64,000 bases of DNA from Draconibacterium sp. Lineage in GTDB: Bacteria; Bacteroidota; Bacteroidia; Bacteroidales; Prolixibacteraceae. The notes beneath the pieces were generated by a model. That model had not been told where the DNA came from. It saw nothing but the letters and a program-made list of their open reading frames with translations, and ran no database searches. Location of the stretch: positions 1-64,000 of the forward strand of contig JADIYN010000014.1 in NCBI GenBank assembly GCA_016705335.1, given 5' to 3'. Of this stretch, positions 20,936 through 28,628 are shown in pieces; position 1 is the stretch's first letter, and each line of letters begins with the position of its first letter. Both the position numbers and the translations under genes were made by a program.

Positions 20936-22933
20936 ATGAATTTTGGAAACAAGAAAACCCTCTTGCTATTTTTTACCATATTAACCATCTCATTTCAAGT
21001 TACGGCGCAATCAACAAATAATGACGACGAAGACAAATCACTTGAATTGGGGCTTGAAATTCTTAAGCGGTATTTTTACGAGGATAACCACTGGTACATT
21101 ACAAAACCGACAGTGGCTAATGATGTGAAGGGATTAATAAATTTTATAGAAGATGAACCGATAGATTCGATTGTCAATAATATTTATAAATCATTTTCTC
21201 AAAAGCAAACCTATGTTTTCAGGTTGCCCGAAAATGTGGAGGACAGTTTGAATGTACCCGGGTATTATCCTTTTCCACTTGTTGAAAAGAGAATAAGTGA
21301 TATTGGCATTGAACTGAAAAAGGAGTTTGAAAAGAAGCAGGCAAATGTTCCTTCGGGTGTACTTGAAAATTTGGATGAAAAACTTAATCTGGTTCCAAAA
21401 GGAGAGGGAATGAAATTATTCGCAAATGCTGTTTATAGAATGCCGCAGGATTTAATGATTCCTGAAGTTATCCCCGATTCAGTTATTAATTCTCCTGCCG
21501 AATTTCAGAAATTGGTAACTATTGATAGTATTCGCTCCGTTTATGTAGAGCAAAAAAGGGTGCAATACAATGATTCAATTATTGCTGCTTATACTGATTC
21601 TGTTACTAATGCTTTTGGACAAAGAGCGTTTGAACAGGCATATAATTATCAAATTAAACGATTGACAGATTCTGTTAAGGTGAATAACTTTAATTTATTG
21701 CGGGTTTATAATGAATCGGTTGTTAATGCAGTTAACGATTCAATTTCTGCTGTACTTGGAACTCTTTCGGATTACGCTGATTACATTGATTCGGTAAAAG
21801 TTACCATGTACAATCTTTCAGGAAATTCTTCTGAAATAAGTTTAAGAAGTGGTGGTGAAAAATATTCGAGGTTTTGGTTAAAAAATGTACAGAACGATTC
21901 GTTGAGCGTGCTTGTCCGCAATGTTGGAAAGCGTGGAATGTTTATGCTTATAGATGATGGAGTTACCATATCACGTTATAAACCAAAAGAAACAAAGGAT
22001 TTCAGTTTCAAATCGCTTGAAAAAAATATTTCATCTCTGAAAGCAGTTGGGAAACCTTATCTGGTGGAAACTCCCTGGGTAATTGGTGGTGACGGACATA
22101 TTGGATTTTCGCAAACCTATTTGGATAATTGGGAAAAAGGGGGTCAAAGCGCAATCTCCTCGTTGGTTGTGCTAAAGGGATTTGCTAATTATAAGCGTCC
22201 CGATGGTAAAATAAAGTGGGATAATTCGGGTGAAATGCGAAATGGCTGGGTTAGGCCTGGCGGAAAAGATGAGGAACTGCAAAAAAATGATGATAAATTT
22301 GAAATCACCTCACGTTTTGGTGTAAGTGCATACAAAAAATGGTATTACTCAAGCGAGTTTACTTTTAATACACAGTTGTTTAACGGATATATTTATCCTA
22401 AAAAAGAACATCCCGACCCTATTTCAGGTTTTTTGGCCCCGTCACGTTTATTTTTCAAATTAGGGATGGAGTATAAACCATCGAAAGATTTTTCGTTGTT
22501 GCTTTCACCTTTAACGCTTAAAAATGTTTATGTGCGTGATACAACCAAATATGACCAAACTAATTTTGGAATTGATGCCAATGCGAATAGCTTTTGGGAG
22601 CCGGGTTTAAACGCTGATATATATTTTAGGAAATCGTTAAAAGATAATATTTCGTATGAAACAAAATATAAAATGTTCATCAATTATCAAAGGCCATTCC
22701 AAAAGTTCGATTTAAACTGGGAAAATAACATTTCTGTTAAATTGAATGAATTTATTAATGTGAGGTTTTTATTACATTTGATTTACGACGATGATGTAAA
22801 ATATCCGGTGTATTCTAAAGTTACCGGTGATCAAATAGGTGAGAAAACAAAACTTCAAGTAAAAGAATATTTTTCGATAGGCTTCACCTATAAAATAAAC
22901 CACAATGTAACGCATTCAAAACGAGTGCCTTAA
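20936..22933 (+). CDS. DUF3078-type predicted outer-membrane protein
   Basis: About 665 residues from the preferred start MNFGNKKTLLLFF, whose signal peptide ends in TAQ; an in-frame Met 29 codons upstream (20849) gives no signal peptide. The middle part is a variable region rich in DSV/DSI turns (residues 180-330). The C-terminal part holds the DUF3078 signature: WVIGGDGHIGFSQTYLDNWEKGGQ, then alternating strands ending SIGFTYKI. A beta-barrel in the outer membrane is likely. Function is unknown; the family is widespread in Bacteroidota. Confidence 0.8.
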   Translation: MNFGNKKTLLLFFTILTISFQVTAQSTNNDDEDKSLELGLEILKRYFYEDNHWYITKPTVANDVKGLINFIEDEPIDSIVNNIYKSFSQKQTYVFRLPENVEDSLNVPGYYPFPLVEKRISDIGIELKKEFEKKQANVPSGVLENLDEKLNLVPKGEGMKLFANAVYRMPQDLMIPEVIPDSVINSPAEFQKLVTIDSIRSVYVEQKRVQYNDSIIAAYTDSVTNAFGQRAFEQAYNYQIKRLTDSVKVNNFNLLRVYNESVVNAVNDSISAVLGTLSDYADYIDSVKVTMYNLSGNSSEISLRSGGEKYSRFWLKNVQNDSLSVLVRNVGKRGMFMLIDDGVTISRYKPKETKDFSFKSLEKNISSLKAVGKPYLVETPWVIGGDGHIGFSQTYLDNWEKGGQSAISSLVVLKGFANYKRPDGKIKWDNSGEMRNGWVRPGGKDEELQKNDDKFEITSRFGVSAYKKWYYSSEFTFNTQLFNGYIYPKKEHPDPISGFLAPSRLFFKLGMEYKPSKDFSLLLSPLTLKNVYVRDTTKYDQTNFGIDANANSFWEPGLNADIYFRKSLKDNISYETKYKMFINYQRPFQKFDLNWENNISVKLNEFINVRFLLHLIYDDDVKYPVYSKVTGDQIGEKTKLQVKEYFSIGFTYKINHNVTHSKRVP

Positions 22934-22946
22934 TAAATATGAAAAG

Positions 22947-23321
22947 ATGAAAAATATCAAACGTTATTATATTTTGAATGCTGAACCCAAAGATGTTTAT
23001 AATGCACTGACAAATAAAACTATGCTGGAGATTTGGACAGATGAAGAAGCCGAAATGGAACCGGTTGAAGGCTCTGTTTTTTCGTTGTGGGGTGGGAGTA
23101 TTACAGGTGTTAATCTCGAATTTGAGCTAAACAAAAAAATTGTTCAGAAATGGTTTTTTGAAGACGAAGAGAATTCAATTGTTACAATGAAATTGCATCC
23201 ACATAAAAAAGGAACCAGTCTTGAATTAACGCATACAAACATTCCTGAAGAAGCATATGAAAACATTTCAGATGGTTGGGATGAAGATTATTTTGGGGCG
23301 CTAAATGAATTGTTTATTTAA
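22947..23321 (+). CDS. SRPBCC/AHSA1-like domain protein
   Basis: An intact 124-residue cytosolic protein with the START-like fold pattern of AHSA1/SRPBCC proteins: an N-terminal strand and helix (AEPKDVYNALTNKTMLEIWTDEEAEM), GGSITG, IVQKWFFED, and a C-terminal helix (GWDEDYFGALNEL). Such domains bind hydrophobic ligands or, in Aha1 homologues, affect Hsp90. The specific role is unknown. It starts 13 bp after the DUF3078 gene and may be co-transcribed with it. Confidence 0.8.
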   Translation: MKNIKRYYILNAEPKDVYNALTNKTMLEIWTDEEAEMEPVEGSVFSLWGGSITGVNLEFELNKKIVQKWFFEDEENSIVTMKLHPHKKGTSLELTHTNIPEEAYENISDGWDEDYFGALNELFI

Positions 23322-23334
23322 GGCTGAAGAAAAA

Positions 23335-25182
23335 TTATTCAAATCGAAGAGGTTGAGGTTGAGTTGGTTCGAAACTGTAAAACTGGCCTTTTGATTGTTC
23401 CTCCAGTACAAAACCCACAAGACTCATATTATTGGGATGAAACGGATAAAAAGCCAGTCTCAACTGGATGGTTTTAAAAACAAGGTTTTCATTGTGCAGC
23501 CTGATTCCCATTCCCAACCCGCTGTAGAAATCCTGTGTTAAAATAAATTCTTTGTTTGAACCTATAATTCCAATATCAGTAAATCCGAAAAGAGCCATAT
23601 TGAATTTGTAAAACTCTTTTTGCAGAAAAAGTACATACTCTAAATTAAAACTTAGTCGTTGTTTGCCAAATGCCTGCCTGCTGCTAAAACCTCTGACTGA
23701 ATTATCCCGGCTGAGGTTCAGACTTTCTATATCTAATCGATGTAATCCAATTGTATAATCAGTGTTAATAAAAATTCGTGCCCCTTTTTGTTTTGTATTT
23801 AACAACTTCGAAATAAAGTGAACCCGCGCGTCAATCTGTCCCTGTTCAAAACCTCTCGCACCATAATAACCGCCTATATCAGCTTCAGTATATAAATAAC
23901 CTTTTTTGTTGATTAACAGGTTTCCGTTGGAAAGGAGTAAATGTGCATAATGACGATTGCCAAACTCGTTAAAATCATACCCGTAAACAATTTCATTTTT
24001 AAAGCCTTCAGGTATGTCTTCTGTAATTCCGTAACTATAAACAAGTTCATCCTGAATAAATCTTCTTTGAGTAAAAGTAATTCCACTTAAAAGGAAAGTT
24101 CGGTCGGCAAAGTAATTAATATTTTCAGCGTCGTAAACAGGCCTGACATTAAATTCCTGCCTATTGAACCCGGCAGTTAACACTATTTGTGCATTTTCGC
24201 GCAGATACTTTTTTACATTGAAACTATGTCCGCCCCAGGCACTGTAATATAAAAAATCCATTGCTGATTCAGAATATACTACGTCATTTTGAAAAATATA
24301 ATTGGCACGGAACATTCTCATGGCTGTTGCTCCGTAGCCCCATTTTATTGAAGTTGTTATGAACGGTTTGTTGAGGTTGAATTGGAATCCTTCACTCTTA
24401 AATGTATTTAAATATCCAAAGAAAATGTCAACAAATTTACCATGAATATTTTTTATTTTATAATAAGTTTCTGCTCCTAGATAGGGTTGTTTGTTTACAT
24501 GTCCGGCAAACACAAATGCTATTTCATGACCAACTCCAAAAATATTATTATTATAAATTTCAAACGCAGCAGACTGAATGCCATGCACATTGCCTGAAAC
24601 TCCAAATGAAAAACGATCCTTAATTAAGATAAGTACTTTTACAAATCCCGAATATGCAGAGTCTTGTTCAAGTAAAATATTTATTTCTTTAATGTATGGC
24701 AAAGATCGGATAAGTCGCTCGTTTTCATAAATTACTTCAGCATCAACAACGTCTCCAACTTTAAACAGTAAAAGTTTTTCTATAGATGGTAAATTTGATT
24801 TAGTGTGGATTTTATTGGCAGCTTTTTCGAGTTTGCTTGAAGCGGTTCTTGATGTATCCTGAAAAGTGGGTCCAAATACATCAAGTGATTTTATTTTTAT
24901 CTCAGAAATGATCTTCCCATCCAGTTGACTATAATAATTTAACGCCAATTCCTTTTTATCTACGTAAGGTCTGGGAGGAGAAATAAGGAAATCATATATT
25001 AGTTGGGTAAACTTACCCTGGCTGGCTTTATATTTCAAACTGTCATAAAATTGTTCTTGTTTTTGCTGCTGAATGACTTTATTGTCAATTGAGTCTGCAT
25101 CAGTCAACTGAGCCAGCATGTTAACAGGTTTGACCATTACTAAACCTAACAGCATTATAAAAAAAAGTAAAAACCTATTCAT
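23335..25182 (-). CDS. BamA/TamA-like outer-membrane beta-barrel protein with POTRA domain
   Basis: An intact 615-residue protein. A signal peptide (to about residue 25) is followed by a POTRA-like domain (LLLFKVGDVVDAEVIYENERLIRSLPYIKEINILL) and then a long beta-rich barrel (IKWGYGATAMRMF, NREFNV-like strands, FGNRHYAH, FGKQRLSFNLEYVLFLQ). The single-POTRA Omp85-like layout suggests an outer-membrane insertion or secretion factor. It is distinct from essential BamA, which has five POTRA domains. It converges with the AHSA1 gene. Confidence 0.82.
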   Translation of the reverse strand: MNRFLLFFIMLLGLVMVKPVNMLAQLTDADSIDNKVIQQQKQEQFYDSLKYKASQGKFTQLIYDFLISPPRPYVDKKELALNYYSQLDGKIISEIKIKSLDVFGPTFQDTSRTASSKLEKAANKIHTKSNLPSIEKLLLFKVGDVVDAEVIYENERLIRSLPYIKEINILLEQDSAYSGFVKVLILIKDRFSFGVSGNVHGIQSAAFEIYNNNIFGVGHEIAFVFAGHVNKQPYLGAETYYKIKNIHGKFVDIFFGYLNTFKSEGFQFNLNKPFITTSIKWGYGATAMRMFRANYIFQNDVVYSESAMDFLYYSAWGGHSFNVKKYLRENAQIVLTAGFNRQEFNVRPVYDAENINYFADRTFLLSGITFTQRRFIQDELVYSYGITEDIPEGFKNEIVYGYDFNEFGNRHYAHLLLSNGNLLINKKGYLYTEADIGGYYGARGFEQGQIDARVHFISKLLNTKQKGARIFINTDYTIGLHRLDIESLNLSRDNSVRGFSSRQAFGKQRLSFNLEYVLFLQKEFYKFNMALFGFTDIGIIGSNKEFILTQDFYSGLGMGIRLHNENLVFKTIQLRLAFYPFHPNNMSLVGFVLEEQSKGQFYSFEPTQPQPLRFE

Positions 25183-25386
25183 TTATTTACTTAAATAACA
25201 AGAAAGCTACCGACAATATTAATACTTTGGAATAACTGTTTTGAAATTTAACAATTTTAATAATTGTCATTCAAAGCAACTCTTGTTAAAATACGTTAAA
25301 GTCAATTTTCGGGATCAGCGATTTAGTAATATGGTCGTTGTATAATCTTCAGTTTAAAATCGGGGTTTATTTTATATTTTTGTTTT

Positions 25387-26121
25387 GTGAATTATTTTGT
25401 AAAAATATATCGGCGTTATATTTATGGTGTAATGGGGACATTACTGTTTCATATTTTTCTGATAGCAGCATTTTTGTTTGCCGAAGTTGATATGAAGGGA
25501 AATATTAAGGAAGAGCCTTTGGTAATTGAATTTCCTGATATCCTGCCGGAAGAAGATAAAATTCCTGAAGAAATAAAACAGGAGAATTTGGACTCTAAAA
25601 ATGAAACTGCCAATAATCTTACGAATACTGCTTCCAATAAACTATCGGTTAAAAATAATGTAACTTCAAAGGACAAATTCTTTGATGAGGATTATTTAAA
25701 AGAAGTAAATGCTGCAAAAAACCTTGTGTCGGATGTAAATAATCAACTTGCAAAAGAAAAGGTAAAAATTGAAGATATTAAAATGCCTGTTGAAAGTACT
25801 GAGGGAATGGATCCGGATTCAATAAAAAACATTGTTTACACAGGCGAAAGCAATATTATATATTATCTGGAAAACCGGTACCATGTAAGTTTGCCGATTC
25901 CGGTTTATTTGGCTCAGGGAGGGGGAAGGATAGTAATTGAAATAAATGTGGACCGGCAAGGGAAAGTTGTTGATGCAAATCTGGCTACCGGGCAAAAAAT
26001 TCGTGATCAGCAAATAGTTATGTATGCTCAAACAGCTGCATCGAAAACTTTGTTTAATGCTGACCCCAAAGCACCGGCATTACAAAAAGGAACAATCCAT
26101 TATAATTTTATTGCGCAATAA
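25387..26121 (+). CDS. TonB-like energy-transducer protein
   Basis: 244 residues starting at GTG. One N-terminal transmembrane helix (GVMGTLLFHIFLIAAFLFAEV) is followed by an acidic, Pro/Glu-rich periplasmic linker and a C-terminal TonB-like domain (YLAQGGGRIVIEINVDRQGKVVDANLA). This is the layout of TonB, which couples the proton-motive force to outer-membrane transporters. No ExbB/ExbD genes are adjacent, so the helper complex is encoded elsewhere. Confidence 0.75.
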   Translation: MNYFVKIYRRYIYGVMGTLLFHIFLIAAFLFAEVDMKGNIKEEPLVIEFPDILPEEDKIPEEIKQENLDSKNETANNLTNTASNKLSVKNNVTSKDKFFDEDYLKEVNAAKNLVSDVNNQLAKEKVKIEDIKMPVESTEGMDPDSIKNIVYTGESNIIYYLENRYHVSLPIPVYLAQGGGRIVIEINVDRQGKVVDANLATGQKIRDQQIVMYAQTAASKTLFNADPKAPALQKGTIHYNFIAQ

Positions 26122-26167
26122 TGAATGTTAAATGGTAATTAATCTTTAACATGATTTAACAACAATA

Positions 26168-26200
26168 TTTTGTACAGTATTAAAACTGCAATTATATTTG
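26168..26200 (+). promoter_or_regulatory. Bacteroidota -33/-7 promoter
   Basis: TTTTG, 20 bp, then TATATTTG matches the primary-sigma consensus. No gene start follows before the terminator at 26255, so it would make a transcript of about 80 nt. Confidence 0.6.
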
Positions 26201-26206
26201 TGGTAC

Positions 26207-26289
26207 GTTTATTTTCATAAGTTTAGGTTTAGTTAGGTTAGTTAGTTTAATGAGAAAAGGATAGGTTGTTGAACCTGTCCTTTTTGTTT
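26207..26289 (+). ncRNA. Candidate small RNA between a promoter and a terminator
   Basis: The predicted transcript begins near 26207, carries a TTAG-rich tract (GTTTAGGTTTAGTTAGG) and ends in a strong hairpin. It contains only a four-codon ATG ORF (MRKG). It could equally be a read-out leader or an unused promoter; no conserved RNA family is recognised. Confidence 0.35.
26255..26289 (+). terminator. Rho-independent terminator
   Basis: AAAAGGATAGGTT, loop GTTG, AACCTGTCCTTTT form a 13-bp stem with one G-T pair, followed by a T-rich tail. It ends the TonB-like transcript or the candidate small RNA. Confidence 0.85.
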
Positions 26290-26446
26290 TTTTTCACATT
26301 AATTGTATCCCCTTCAATTTCTAATAACTTTTTTCCTTAAAAAAAGAATTTACTTTTTATATTTACACCTAATTGATTGTTTACAAGCTTTATTTGTAAT
26401 TTTTAAACCGTTCTGAATCAAAAATATCAAAGAATAAATCTAAATT

Positions 26447-26476
26447 AAGGGTTACCTTTTTAATAATAATCGAATA
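26447..26476 (+). promoter_or_regulatory. Shared element A: putative promoter of the sigma operon
   Basis: AAGGGTTACCTTTTT at 26447-26461 is followed by GAATA at 26472-26476, 15 bp after the CC. The same two blocks with the same spacing stand before the peptide gene (31542-31571). The likely reading is a promoter for the adjacent sigma factor, giving autoregulation. GAATA lies only 11 bp from the sigma ATG, so the transcript would be nearly leaderless. An operator is the alternative. Confidence 0.6.
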
Positions 26477-26487
26477 ATATAAAGAAG

Positions 26488-27075
26488 ATGATAGGATATA
26501 GTGATGAGCAAATTCTGAAAGGAATTTTGAGACATGATAATTTAATTTTGCAGTATATCTATAAACAGTATTACTACAACATTAATTATTTTATCAGAAA
26601 GAATCAAGGAAATGAAGATGATGCAAGTGACATCTTTCAGGAAGCTATCATTATTATTTACAGGAAAATTAAAGAAAACGATTTAGTTTTCGAGAAAAGT
26701 TCTTTTAAAGGTTATTTATTTTCGGTTTGTCGATTTTTGTGGTTAAAACAATTGGAGAAAAGACGAATTGAAAAAGAAAAACTGAATGATTCATTGCCTT
26801 ACCAGGAAGATTTATATGATGACAATTTTAATGAACTGGTAGAAAAAAATGAAAGGTATGGATTATATCAAAAGCATTTTGGCACACTTAGCACTGATTG
26901 CCAAAAACTATTGCAATTGTTTTTCGAAAAAGTTTCGCTTAAAGAAATTGCAAAAGTGATGGGATATAAAAGCGAAAAATACGCCAAGAAACGTAAGTTT
27001 AAGTGTAAAGAATTACTTATTAGTAGAATAAAACAGGACGCAGAATTTAAAAAAATACTTGAAGATGATACCTAA
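26488..27075 (+). CDS. ECF-like sigma-70 factor of the CHAT/peptide locus
   Basis: An intact 195-residue protein. Region 2 contains GNEDDASDIFQEAIIIIYRKIKEN and KGYLFSVCRFLWLKQLEKRR. Region 4 contains LSTDCQKLLQLFFEKVSLKEIAKVMGYKSEKYAKKRKFKCKELL. Unlike the sigma gene at 18991 it has no FecR or SusC partner. Instead its stop overlaps by 11 bp the start of a membrane protein with tandem anti-sigma-like repeats, a strong sign of translational coupling between a sigma and its inhibitor. It is preceded by shared element A. Confidence 0.88.
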   Translation: MIGYSDEQILKGILRHDNLILQYIYKQYYYNINYFIRKNQGNEDDASDIFQEAIIIIYRKIKENDLVFEKSSFKGYLFSVCRFLWLKQLEKRRIEKEKLNDSLPYQEDLYDDNFNELVEKNERYGLYQKHFGTLSTDCQKLLQLFFEKVSLKEIAKVMGYKSEKYAKKRKFKCKELLISRIKQDAEFKKILEDDT

Positions 27076-28561
27076 AACAGATTTTTTCGATAGAATCGAA
27101 GATTATTGCATCGAGCAGTTAAAAGAAGAACACAAACTTGAGTTTGAAGCCGAGTTAAAGAAAAACCCTAAACTCAAAAGTGAATTGGATTTTTGGATTG
27201 ATATTAAAGCGCATTAACCGAAAAGGATGTTTTGGCGCTTCGAGACAAAATGAAAAATGTTTTACCCTTAAGAATCCCTTCTTTTCAAACAATGAATCAT
27301 TTGATTTTTTAAACGAATTTTCTGATATACAGGAACTAACTGAAATTCTTTCCAGCGAGGAATTAATAAATTTCTACGACTCATTGCCAAAAGTGCATGC
27401 ATATCATCATGAATCAATGTCAAATGAAAATGTTCATCAGTTTTATAAAGAACAAAAAGTTGTAGAAGCATTTGATGTAGAAGAAGAATTTGCAAATTTT
27501 GATCTTGAAGATTTTGAAGGTTTGGAGGAAGCAATTCTTGAAAAAGATATCCTTCATTTTCGACAGATTTTGAAACAGGTTGCCAAATCTATTGAACCTC
27601 AGTTTACCATTGAAGAAATTGATGATTACTTAAGTGGAGAAATTACAGGTAGTGACTTGCTAGATTTTGAAAAAGATATATCTCAAAATTGTACACTGCG
27701 TGATGAAATAAAATTGCATCAGAATATTGATATGTCAATTAATGAAATTGATATTATGGAATTGCGAAGTCAAATTTCGAATATCATTCGAACTGAATCT
27801 TCATGGAACGTAAGTGAAAAAAGCATTGAAGATTATATCGATGGTGTTTTGGAGGGTGAATTGCTTGACGAATTTGAATTGGAGTTACACGACAATACTG
27901 ATCTGATTGCAGAACTTAAGCTTCGAAATCAAATAAATGAATCACTAAAAGAACAAGATATTTTTAATCTTCGAAAAGAGTTAATTACTGTCAAAGAATC
28001 CGTAACTGTAAAAAAGATAAATATGATTATTCCGGACTCAAAATCGGAAAAATTGAAATTCTGGAGAAGCAGTGTGGCAGTTTTAATTGTTCTTATAGGT
28101 TTAGCGGGCGTTTTAGGGAAAAGTTTTGTGTCGTCCGACAATACTTATGAGCGTTACTTTAATGTACCTGAATGGTCTCCTGAGAGGTCAGTTTCAGTGA
28201 TATAACCTTGTTACAAAAAGCAAATATCGCTTATTTAGATGGTGATTTTAAAGGGGTAGTAGAAATATTAGGACAACCACCATCAAATGGTATTGAAAAC
28301 CCGGTTTTTGATTTTTATAAAGCTGCCAGTTTGCAAGGGCTGGAAAATTATAACAGTGCAATTGTTGAATATTCAAAAGTAATAAATCACGGTGATAACC
28401 TGTTTGTAGAAGAAGCAGAGTGGTACAGGAGTCTGTGTTATTTAAAACTTAAAAATTATGAGAAATCGAGATCAGAATTATATGCAGTAATTGAAAGAAA
28501 GGGACATTTTGAAAATGATGCCAAAGCAATAATCAGACGTTTGAAATATTCTTTTAAATAA
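27065..28561 (+). CDS. Membrane protein with three tandem anti-sigma-like repeats and a C-terminal TPR region (frameshifted)
   Basis: About 498 residues after repair. Three single-base losses (near 27209, 27270 and 28193) split it; repairs give IKGALTEKDV, VLPLKNPFFSNN and RSVFSDITLLQ. Three repeats of about 60 residues share the pattern IEDYxxGxL, FExxLxxNxxLxxE, then ExDIxxLRxxL. They start near 27083, 27600 and 27815, and an extra half copy (EEAILEKDILHFRQ) lies near 27520. A transmembrane helix (VAVLIVLIGLAGVLG) follows, and then two TPR-like hairpins (ANIAYLDGDFKGVVEIL, NYNSAIVEYSKVI). The repeats resemble the helical segment with which anti-sigma factors hold sigma; the TPR part would be periplasmic. 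The start overlaps the sigma gene. Confidence 0.8.
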
Positions 28562-28628
28562 AATTTAATTTGTTATTATACACACATTCAGTTTTTCCAG
28601 TAAAATAAAATAAACACATAAACACATT

